64,000 nt of DNA, from positions 124,001 to 188,000 of the forward strand of contig UQHK01000003.1 of the NCBI GenBank assembly GCA_900540855.1. The letters run 5' to 3'. Source of the DNA: an uncultured Collinsella sp. (GTDB taxonomy: Bacteria > Actinomycetota > Coriobacteriia > Coriobacteriales > Coriobacteriaceae). The notes beneath the pieces are model-generated. The model saw only the letters and a list, made by a program, of their open reading frames with translations. It did not search any database and was not told the origin of the DNA. Below are positions 53,801-60,212 of the stretch, one piece after another (position 1 is the first letter of the stretch; each line of letters begins with the position of its first letter). The position numbers and the translations under genes were made by a program.

Positions 53801-54036
53801 TGGTCAGCAAGGTGTGCAAGTCGTTCCATGTCGATTGTGGCGCGCTCGAGATGCCCTATGCCAAGACCGATGCCTATGCCGCGCTCGAGGCGAGTCGCCG
53901 AGCCCTCACCATCGCCGGCGTGGACGGCACGCGCCTGGCTTGCGCTCGTACCGAGGACGACCTGCCCCACAATGTCAACCCGACGAACATTGCCACGGTA
54001 TCCGAGGTCGTGACCGAGGTTATCCGCCGTTCGTAG
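50839..54036 (+). CDS. M28-peptidase-like membrane protein with a ~650-residue disordered insert and altered active site
   Basis: A 1,065-residue protein. Residues ~55-100 and ~150-215 hold hydrophobic helices. The N-terminal half of an M28 metallopeptidase fold is recognisable at VVVVAHYDSPRAE (His137, Asp139), and its second half only after residue ~915 (DIWFVATGASDCDGAGMKAFL, NLESVG, DDLPHNVNPTN, with His1044). Between them lie ~650 residues rich in Ala, Glu, Asp, Pro and Val plus a basic RGLGGLFGRKKKK-like patch. In ordinary M28 enzymes the loop after the first strand reads about DN-x-SG and the catalytic pair is Glu-Glu; here VCNKSS and GASD stand there, so catalysis is doubtful. ATG 50839 is used (GGAG five bases before); an upstream in-frame start is unlikely. 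Confidence 0.75.
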   Translation: MANTQNYINHLLQNTGITPACSEEERLAAEDIAQIFRNHGFDPEVQEFNAPAPSRLAFAVTGILAFAGALLMGIGGGIGLVGTLLAIVGAVLYVLERTGHPMVSRLGKTGVSQNVIAYHKASGPLASPRNRPVVVVAHYDSPRAELLAREPYAPYRALIAKLLPVATIAPAAVAILRILPLPGVLKVLLWVVAILASLVALANAANIISNRFVLPYTSGAVCNKSSVAAMLGVMDNVAPYQGENEFPDDIPFDTYFGEQKRRAEEMARAAAEYAAAQQQNDYGNTIEYEEPTYAEDEFGQPIAPDAQTEPEQGEAFDEQIEGFEGASADETLIGAIVPEDQNQAVQAEEFNDEVSAAEPAEEPVAAEPEPKLYRNAAGNIRFGSDAIRALGMLPESCTLDYEEGEEPTFEPEPAPVVTAPAPAVTVDDESAAVTAAVAEPEAVSAIDPAAGLDILAPAAPAQDVADEPDDDYVEQPRRVSYESDTDFSAEIPAATPHADIASAFSSIGASASNFFKGALAKGKKFVDDFEEKRAVAREAAEQEAIAQQQAAEAARELAAQEFEQNEAMQSVPVDAAEATTSFESQQPASADVVEATTSFEAQQHVDSTMSFDAAQFDSTITFEKQGTAIAEPLPVSDEQGDAADDDEPIDAAEIQDAAEDEPVEANCDEEQYAAAEQDDSTEVEQEEVPAVSEAPETDESRPYSTQIFTMPAPSGSGATVADVAPTQDETVDSLMAQISSQASPRPQMNVPDPASAPSPAPSSSPLASVPDPSLPSMKQANVASRTSLFDLPDPSAQVNDPFATAQGPEPTSAPVAPPRPVASGAQPIETISAPAPAAPKSRKRGLGGLFGRKKKNEQDSMSDWLGVEDDYDAKKSGRGIGSWDNFEDDNDGWKGGATSSDGASSEDMLSAVASMGDDELLGHDIWFVATGASDCDGAGMKAFLASHRDKLRGVFFINLESVGAGRLSVVTVEGEQQLLKGDRRIMNLVSKVCKSFHVDCGALEMPYAKTDAYAALEASRRALTIAGVDGTRLACARTEDDLPHNVNPTNIATVSEVVTEVIRRS

Positions 54037-54057
54037 ACGGAGCTCTAAGGAGTCAAC

Positions 54058-54276
54058 GTGTTTTCGTATATTAAGCGCCATTGGCCTGTCTACGTGATTT
54101 TGACCTTGATTGCCATTGCGTTGGGGTTTGGAGCCGCCTATATCGTGGGCGCGAAGGGCTCGACCCCCGCCTCCGCAATCAGCGAAGAGGTGGAGCAAGA
54201 ACAGAGCACGGGCGCCGATGGGATTCCTGAGTCCGAGCAGGCAATCGTTGATGGTGGATCTTCGTCTGCAGAGTAG
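54058..54276 (+). CDS. Small single-pass membrane protein
   Basis: A 72-residue protein with one transmembrane helix (VYVILTLIAIALGFGAAYIVGA) and a short Ser/Glu-rich tail. GTG start at 54058, with AAGGAG nine bases upstream. It is 21 bases after the M28-like gene and probably in one operon with it. Function unknown. A terminator follows. Confidence 0.65.
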   Translation: MFSYIKRHWPVYVILTLIAIALGFGAAYIVGAKGSTPASAISEEVEQEQSTGADGIPESEQAIVDGGSSSAE

Positions 54277-54297
54277 ATGCGGCGATTTAGATGATTG

Positions 54298-54335
54298 AAA
54301 GCGGGCGAGCCGGGGGACTGGCTCGCCCGCTTTTT
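54298..54335 (+). terminator. Bidirectional terminator between the M28-like operon and the thioester adhesin
   Basis: Perfect 14-bp stem AAAGCGGGCGAGCC/GGCTCGCCCGCTTT with an eight-base loop and T5 on the plus strand. The minus-strand gene ends eight bases away, so it can serve both. Confidence 0.9.
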
Positions 54336-54342
54336 CATCGCG

Positions 54343-57300
54343 CTAGCGCTTCTTTGGGATTGACCTAAGGCGAGCGAACCATAGGGCTGCGGCACCCGAG
54401 GTCAGGAGCGCGGTGATGCAAGCGGCGATGGGAGCTGATCCTGTTGCCGGTAGGTCCTGCGGTAGGGTACAGCGTTGAATGACACGGTCCTCGTCATGTG
54501 ACTCAAGTTTATCGCCGCCGCCGTTGCGGCAAAGATCGACGCGTGCGCTGTTGGTGAGTGCAGTTTGGGGTGTGTAAGCCGACGTTGCCTGCATGTGCAC
54601 GACTGCGCCCCGAGCATCTGTGCCAAGGATTGCTTTGGCATCGTCAAGGTCGTCGTGCTCATCTTTGAGATCATCGCGGGTCCAAGAATCCGTATCGCTT
54701 CGAGTCGTAAAGTCGGCGGCTACCGCACCGTATTCAATGCGAATGCCCGTTACGACGGTATTGGATGCAAGGTCGAGTTCTTTCGCCTCGAGTGTGGCGG
54801 ATTCCGTGGTCGAGACATCCGCCTTCCAGAGGTGCCAGCCGTCGTAATCGACGAGGCGGCAATCTTCACCCAGACTCTCTTTTACTTCGTCGGACTCAAG
54901 CCAAGGATTTTCGTGCCCATCGTCAAGCGTCGCGTTTGCCGGCTCATCGACGTCTGTCGAGTCCAACGGCGTCGTGCGATACCACACGTTGCACAGACCG
55001 TTGAGGTCGCCGATGGCGACGGGGGTTTCGATTGAGACGAATCTCGCCGTATCGTCCTCGGCACACTCAAGATCATCGGTAATTGTGAACTCATCAACCC
55101 AGGTAGCTGAATCGTTTCGAGCGTCGATGGTATAGGAGAAAAGACCGTCCGTATTGGTTTGCGTTGCGGCGCGATTTTTACCATCGCCGTTGGCCAGCAG
55201 ACCCTTCCCGATAGGTTGGACAAGCTCCTGACGCTTGTCGACCTGTCCTTTGATCTCGATGGGCGCATCCTTCATCGCGACGGATTGGACTTCTCCCGTA
55301 TCCTTTATTTCAAACGTTATCTCCTCGGCAAGGTCATAGGTCCGCGGAGACATCATTTCGCGCAACGAGTAGGTGCCGGGTGCAAGATGTTCGACGCGGT
55401 GCGGCTTGTCGGATGAGGTCCAGGAGTCTATTTCGGTTTTATCGGGACCATATAAGGTGAGCTGTGCGCCTTTCACTTCCTGCTCTCCGCTTGCATCGAC
55501 CTTGGAGATATCAACCTTGGTGTAATCGTCGGATACGTTAAGCCGTGCTTCCACAACGGGTGTTTTCTGGTCGGCATAGGTAAGGTCGACGATATGGTGC
55601 GTCCGGTCGAGTAAGAAGCCGGTCGGCGCTTGAGTCTCGACAACCTCGTAGCGTGCGGTGCCAGATCCCAGCGGGAGGTCGTCCGCGCGTGCTTCTCCAG
55701 TTTCATCCGTCGTGACGGTAGCGACAGTCTCACCGTCGAGCGCGGCAATGCTACCGTCGGGGCGCACGATATCACCTGAGGCACGGATCTCAAAGATGGC
55801 GCCCGCGAGGCTGCTGCCGTCTACGGCATCGGTTTTAACGATCCTGATGTTTCCGGTCGCGGCGCGGTCATAATACGAGACGATTGCAACGGGCGTTAGG
55901 TTTATATCGGCGGGTATGTTTACCTCGATCTCTCCGCCGACAAGATAGGGCTCTTTGGCCGAGGTTTCGCGTACATAATAGGTGCCCGGCACGAGCGATT
56001 CGGGCAGTGTGACGGTCCCGGTCGCGTCAGTCGTAAAGGTGTCCATTACGTTATGTGCTGGATGCCAGCAAGTTTGTGAGACAGGTTTGTGATTGCTGTC
56101 GAGGAGTTGGAAGGTGAATCCGGCTAGGGGAACAGAAGCGCCTGTTTGGGCATCGCGTTTTACAATCTGGAGATGCGTCGACAGAGCGTGGTTGTCCACG
56201 ATATATTGAAGCTCGGCGCCGTCGGAAATCTGATTGGCCTCGACGGTCCATTCCCCTGCACGTTTAAAACCCTCTGGGACGGTTTCCGGAACCTCACGAA
56301 CGGTGTAGCCGGCGCGGTCGTATGGGATGGCTCCGTGGACACCGGCGGGTCGCTTGCCTGCGCCAAACCATGCTTCGGGCTGATCTTTGGTGGAGGCAAA
56401 GCCATAGATGTTTGTGGTCAGTGTGCCAACAACCTGCTGAGAGCTGTTGCTGACAACCTCAAAGACAACACCTCCTGCCGGCTGCTCCAGGCCGGATTGA
56501 TCGCTATTGCCGTAGTCCTTGAATTTGGAAATCTCAAGGTCAAACGCAATGGGGATATCGGAAACGCGCGATTCGATCTCGACCACGCCTGAATCACCGA
56601 GCTGGTCGGCTCTAACGGTATAGGACCAGCTATCGTTGGATGGCAGGTAGCCCTCGGGGGCTTTTGATTCATAGATGGTAAAGGTTCCCAGGGGGACATC
56701 GGTGAGGGTAGCTCGACCGCTTTCATCGGTCCTGAGAGTTTGTGTCCATCCAGGGGTTGATTGCGATACGCACACGAATTCTGCTCCTGCGAGCGAAGCC
56801 CCAACTTGGGGGCCTGCATTCGTTGCGGCGTCGAGCTTTACAATGCGCAAGGTAATGGTGCCGGGTTGTTCATCAATGGTGACGTATCCGCCGTTATTCG
56901 TCGTGGTAAAGGCAATGCGATCGTGCAGGGGGATATAACCAGCTGGCGCTGTTGTCTCAACTAGGTAGTATGCCGTATTGGGGAGAAGTGCTGCCTGTGC
57001 TCGACCGTTGTCGTCCATCTTGATGGTGCCGACATGTGCGTCGCCGGCGCTCTCAAAAACATCGAATGTTGCCCCGTCAAACTGATAGGTATTGTTTCCG
57101 CTGGTAATAACGGTGTTCGCAGACTGCTTTTGGAAGGAAACAGAGACCGCCGGCAGTACATAGAGCATGTCTTGACGTTTGCTGCCGCCCGATACGGTTC
57201 CTAAATAGCGCCGCGCGCGGTGCGGAGCGGCTTTGATGCTTCCTGATTTTGCGTTGTCGTGGAGCCACCGCGCAGCCGCCACGACTTCATTGTCGGCGGT

Positions 57301-57774
57301 AAAGTGCCCACTCTTGGTTTTGCCCTGAGCGGTCGTGTAGGAGTATCTGCCGTCGACATGGGTAGTGCCGTTGAGCATCCATACGGCAAGCTGGGTGGCG
57401 GCGCGGGCGCGATCGGGTGAAAGATGGTAACCGCCAAACGACGTGGCGGTAGGATATCCGTGACAAACGATTGCCGCGAACTCGTCGTCGAGCCACACCC
57501 AGCCTTGATCAAAGTTGAGCCATGGGCCGCCCGGCTTGGTGGGCCCGGGGCGTTCCTGGTTCATGCAGTAGGCAATCGAGGCGTCTTGAGCTTCATATTT
57601 GCCGATGAAGAAGGGTCCACAATCATCGCTAATGGTGCGGAAGCCGAGCTGATCGTAGCCATCGACGGCAAATGCGGCTCCCGGTGCCAGGCAGCCGAAA
57701 AGCAGGAAGAGGAGCAGGAGCAGCGGACCTGTTGCGATTGCGCTGTGGACAGAGTGCGTGGGTGCGTTGGACAT
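54343..57774 (-). CDS. Thioester-domain (TQXA) surface adhesin with Cna-B repeats, LPATG anchored
   Basis: A 1,143-residue cell-wall protein. Signal peptide ends at AAFA (residue 36). A thioester domain follows: Cys70 in SIAYCMNQE and Gln128 in TQLAVWML are the expected Cys-Gln pair, so the protein may bind host surfaces covalently. Then come several Cna-B/SpaA domains each ending in an E-box: YYLVETTAPAGY, FTIYESKAPEGYLP, TYYVRETSAKEP, RYEVVETQAPTGF and TYSLREMMSP. A C-terminal domain without clear match precedes LPATG (about residue 1108), a hydrophobic stretch and a basic tail. AAGGAG precedes the ATG. No sortase nearby. Confidence 0.9.
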   Translation of the reverse strand: MSNAPTHSVHSAIATGPLLLLLFLLFGCLAPGAAFAVDGYDQLGFRTISDDCGPFFIGKYEAQDASIAYCMNQERPGPTKPGGPWLNFDQGWVWLDDEFAAIVCHGYPTATSFGGYHLSPDRARAATQLAVWMLNGTTHVDGRYSYTTAQGKTKSGHFTADNEVVAAARWLHDNAKSGSIKAAPHRARRYLGTVSGGSKRQDMLYVLPAVSVSFQKQSANTVITSGNNTYQFDGATFDVFESAGDAHVGTIKMDDNGRAQAALLPNTAYYLVETTAPAGYIPLHDRIAFTTTNNGGYVTIDEQPGTITLRIVKLDAATNAGPQVGASLAGAEFVCVSQSTPGWTQTLRTDESGRATLTDVPLGTFTIYESKAPEGYLPSNDSWSYTVRADQLGDSGVVEIESRVSDIPIAFDLEISKFKDYGNSDQSGLEQPAGGVVFEVVSNSSQQVVGTLTTNIYGFASTKDQPEAWFGAGKRPAGVHGAIPYDRAGYTVREVPETVPEGFKRAGEWTVEANQISDGAELQYIVDNHALSTHLQIVKRDAQTGASVPLAGFTFQLLDSNHKPVSQTCWHPAHNVMDTFTTDATGTVTLPESLVPGTYYVRETSAKEPYLVGGEIEVNIPADINLTPVAIVSYYDRAATGNIRIVKTDAVDGSSLAGAIFEIRASGDIVRPDGSIAALDGETVATVTTDETGEARADDLPLGSGTARYEVVETQAPTGFLLDRTHHIVDLTYADQKTPVVEARLNVSDDYTKVDISKVDASGEQEVKGAQLTLYGPDKTEIDSWTSSDKPHRVEHLAPGTYSLREMMSPRTYDLAEEITFEIKDTGEVQSVAMKDAPIEIKGQVDKRQELVQPIGKGLLANGDGKNRAATQTNTDGLFSYTIDARNDSATWVDEFTITDDLECAEDDTARFVSIETPVAIGDLNGLCNVWYRTTPLDSTDVDEPANATLDDGHENPWLESDEVKESLGEDCRLVDYDGWHLWKADVSTTESATLEAKELDLASNTVVTGIRIEYGAVAADFTTRSDTDSWTRDDLKDEHDDLDDAKAILGTDARGAVVHMQATSAYTPQTALTNSARVDLCRNGGGDKLESHDEDRVIQRCTLPQDLPATGSAPIAACITALLTSGAAALWFARLRSIPKKR

Positions 57775-58028
57775 GGCTGCTCCTTATCCCTCGTGCGCCG
57801 CGCGGGGAGGCCGCGGCGCTTGGGATGAGGCTACCGCCATGGTTCATGCGGGTAAGTACCAGAAGCTGACCAAAAGCTTGCCCGATTTCTGACAAATCGA
57901 GCCCAAATACAATAATCAGATAAAAGTACAGGTAGAAGATGGTAAGAAAAGAAAGACAAAGGTCCTCGTCTCCACAATTGACGCGATTTTCAAACGAATC
58001 TCCACAGCTAAAACAAGCATCGCCACCC
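57775..58028. other. Gap between the thioester adhesin and tRNA-Gly
   Basis: Contains the presumed adhesin promoter (AT-rich around 57900-57960) but no clear -35/-10 pair and no gene that I can support. Confidence 0.5.
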
Positions 58029-58058
58029 TTGTATCGAACAAGACAACCGCGTTATACT
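58029..58058 (+). promoter_or_regulatory. Promoter of tRNA-Gly
   Basis: TTGTAT at 58029-58034, an 18-base spacer, TATACT at 58053-58058; the tRNA starts 14 bases later. Confidence 0.75.
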
Positions 58059-58071
58059 ATCCCCCACATAT

Positions 58072-58146
58072 GCGGGCATCGCCAAGTGGTAAGGCATCAG
58101 CTTCCCAAGCTGACACTCGCGGGTTCGAGTCCCGTTGCCCGCTCCA
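58072..58146 (+). tRNA. tRNA-Gly (anticodon CCC)
   Basis: Acceptor GCGGGCA/TGCCCGC, D-arm GCCAAGTGGTAAGGC, anticodon loop TTCCCAA (CCC), T-arm CGGGTTCGAGTCCCG, discriminator T and encoded CCA. 75 nt. Confidence 0.96.
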
Positions 58147-58156
58147 TTCGAATTTC

Positions 58157-58185
58157 AGGCACGGTAACGTTTCGTTACTGTGCCT
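58157..58185 (+). terminator. Probable terminator of tRNA-Gly
   Basis: Thirteen-bp stem AGGCACGGTAACG/CGTTACTGTGCCT (one wobble) with a three-base loop and a pyrimidine tail TCTTC. Confidence 0.65.
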
Positions 58186-58200
58186 TCTTCAATAAAGTGC

Positions 58201-58215
58201 CGGGACTCGAACCCG
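58201..58215 (-). repeat. Inverted copy of the tRNA-Gly T-arm
   Basis: CGGGACTCGAACCCG is the exact reverse complement of the T-arm at 58120-58134. Confidence 0.8.
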
Positions 58216-58279
58216 ACAGGGTGCGAGCGTTAAATAAACGCGAAGCGTTTATAGCGAGCAGGCAAGGTCGCCGATAGGC

Positions 58280-58337
58280 GACCGCAGCCGGTGCGGATTT
58301 GCGAAGCAAATACGCGGACGTCCCGTTGCCCGCTCCA
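58280..58337 (+). repeat. First 58-bp repeat ending in the tRNA-Gly 3' end
   Basis: Identical to 58411-58468. Starts GACCGCAGCCGGTGCGG, contains the mini-hairpin TTTGCGAAGCAAA and ends TCCCGTTGCCCGCTCCA, the last 17 bases of the tRNA gene. Confidence 0.9.
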
Positions 58338-58410
58338 TCGAGCGCGGGAGACCTTGGGACGGCCAATTCAACAAAGTCTTCCCCATCGTCTCCGTGAATC
58401 CGAGGAGATC

Positions 58411-58468
58411 GACCGCAGCCGGTGCGGATTTGCGAAGCAAATACGCGGACGTCCCGTTGCCCGCTCCA
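58411..58468 (+). repeat. Second 58-bp repeat ending in the tRNA-Gly 3' end
   Basis: Exact second copy, 131 bases after the first. The 73 bases between the copies (58338-58410) contain no gene. Confidence 0.9.
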
Positions 58469-58570
58469 ATTCCAAAATGTTAGGTTAATGCCTGCTGCCC
58501 ATACTCGCACCCGCGCACGGTACAATGGTTGGGTTACGACCAACGTGCCAATAACCAAAAAGGAGCCGCT

Positions 58571-59914
58571 ATGATCGATCGCTATACCCGCCCGGAGATG
58601 GGACACATCTTCTCCCTCGAGAACAAGTACGCCATTTGGCAGGAGATCGAGGTTCTGGCCTGCGAGGCCCAGGCGGAGCTCGGTAAGATCGGTATTTCCA
58701 AAGACGAGGCCCAGTGGATCCGCGATCATGCCAACTTTGAGAAGGCGAAGGTCGATGAGATCGAGGAAGTCACGCGCCACGACGTCATTGCCTTCCTGAC
58801 CAACATGAAGGAATACATCGATGCCGATGTTCCCGAGGGCGACCCCAAGCCCAGCCGCTGGGTTCACTATGGCATGACCAGCTCCGATCTGGGCGACACG
58901 GCTCTGTGCTACCAACTCACCCAGGCCTGCGACTTGATCATCGAGGACGTCAAGAAGCTCGGCGAGATTTGCAAGCGTCGCGCCTTTGAGGAGCGCAATA
59001 CGCTCTGTGCCGGCCGCACTCATGGTATCCACGCCGAGCCGATGACCTTCGGCATGAAGTTTGGCTCTTGGGCCTGGGAGCTCAAGCGCGATCTGGATCG
59101 TCTTGAGGACGCCCGCAAGAATGTTGCCTTCGGCGCCATCTCGGGCGCTGTCGGCACCTACAGCTCCATCGAGCCGTTTGTCGAGGAGTATGTCTGCGAG
59201 CACCTGGGCCTGGTTCACGACCCGCTGTCCACGCAGGTTATTAGCCGCGACCATCACGCCTATCTCGCCGGTGTCCTTGCCACCACGGCGGCCACCTGCG
59301 AGCGCATCGCGACCGAGGTCCGCAACCTGCAGAAGACCGATACGCTCGAGGCCGAGGAGCCCTTCCGCAAGGGCCAAAAGGGCAGCTCCGCCATGCCGCA
59401 CAAGCGCAACCCCATCACCATGGAGAAGGTCTGCGGCCTGTCGCGCGTCGTGAAGTCCAACGCCCAGGTCGCCTTTGACAACGTCGCCCTGTGGCACGAG
59501 CGCGACATTTCGCACTCCTCTGCCGAGCGCGTTGCCCAGGCCGATAGCTTTATTGCGCTTGACCACATGTTCCAGTGTCTCATCCGCGTTATCGACGGCC
59601 TGCAGCTGTATCCGGCTCGCATGATGGCCAACCTCAACAAGACTCGCGGCCTCATCTTCTCCTCTAAGGTGCTCCTTGCCCTCGTCGACACGGGCATCAC
59701 CCGCGAGGACGCCTACGCTATCGTGCAGGAAAATGCCATGGCCACCTGGCACGAGGTACAGGATTGTGTCTCCGGCCCCACCTTTAAGGAGCGTCTCGAG
59801 GCCGATCCGCGCTGCACCGTCAGCCAGGAAAAGCTCGACGAGATCTTCGATCCGTGGGACTTCCTCACCCGCATCGACACAGTCTTCGATCGCCTGGAGC
59901 AGCTCGAGTTCTAA
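58571..59914 (+). CDS. purB: Adenylosuccinate lyase
   Basis: Lyase of the fumarase/aspartase superfamily acting twice in purine synthesis. 447 residues with SSDLGDTALCYQL, the histidine in AGRTHGIHAEP, and the catalytic-loop signature GSSAMPHKRNP. ATG 58571 follows AAGGAG; an in-frame ATG at 58529 is upstream of that site. Its last 40 bases are repeated at 63577-63616, beyond the following surface-protein gene. Confidence 0.96.
   Translation: MIDRYTRPEMGHIFSLENKYAIWQEIEVLACEAQAELGKIGISKDEAQWIRDHANFEKAKVDEIEEVTRHDVIAFLTNMKEYIDADVPEGDPKPSRWVHYGMTSSDLGDTALCYQLTQACDLIIEDVKKLGEICKRRAFEERNTLCAGRTHGIHAEPMTFGMKFGSWAWELKRDLDRLEDARKNVAFGAISGAVGTYSSIEPFVEEYVCEHLGLVHDPLSTQVISRDHHAYLAGVLATTAATCERIATEVRNLQKTDTLEAEEPFRKGQKGSSAMPHKRNPITMEKVCGLSRVVKSNAQVAFDNVALWHERDISHSSAERVAQADSFIALDHMFQCLIRVIDGLQLYPARMMANLNKTRGLIFSSKVLLALVDTGITREDAYAIVQENAMATWHEVQDCVSGPTFKERLEADPRCTVSQEKLDEIFDPWDFLTRIDTVFDRLEQLEF
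59865..59904 (+). repeat. purB 3'-end segment, left copy
   Basis: Forty bases of purB coding for TRIDTVFDRLEQL; matches 63577-63616 at 38 of 40 positions. Confidence 0.9.
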
Positions 59915-59986
59915 TTGACCGATTTGGGACGCAATCAAACCAATTAGTTTTCTTTTGGTCCCAGTTGATGTATGACCTTCTAGCCC

Positions 59987-60024
59987 AAGCCCCGTTGGTA
60001 ACCCGTTTTGCCAACGGGGCTTTT
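59987..60024 (+). terminator. Terminator of purB
   Basis: Perfect 12-bp stem AAGCCCCGTTGG/CCAACGGGGCTT followed by TTTTG. Confidence 0.82.
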
Positions 60025-60119
60025 GCGTGAGAGTGTCGGGAAAGCTTCACTTCAACAGGCGATTTTATGATGCGGGAGCATCGCTTGCCGACAATTTGAC
60101 TCTTCCGACAAACACTAGC

Positions 60120-60150
60120 TTGCCAGTCTCAGTCGGGGGGGGGGTATCCT
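60120..60150 (+). promoter_or_regulatory. Promoter with a G10 tract in its spacer
   Basis: TTGCCA at 60120-60125, then a 19-base spacer whose last ten bases are G (60135-60144), then TATCCT at 60145-60150. The spacer is two bases above the usual 17, so losing two G would bring it to the optimum. It lies 63 bases before the surface-protein start. This is a typical layout for a phase-variable promoter; activity is not shown. Confidence 0.65.
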
Positions 60151-60212
60151 TAAGCCAATTTTAATGTGTGGGAGAATGCTGCATTTTTTCACGAGAGATT
60201 GGACTTAGGGGA

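Noticed and set aside
58280..58468. CRISPR array from the two 58-bp repeats
   Set aside because: Only two copies, 73-base interval, repeats end in a tRNA sequence and no cas genes are present.
58175..59938. Long open frame antisense to purB (587 codons)
   Set aside because: It is a mirror of the purB codon pattern in GC-rich DNA, runs through tRNA fragments and has no ribosome-binding site or family motif.
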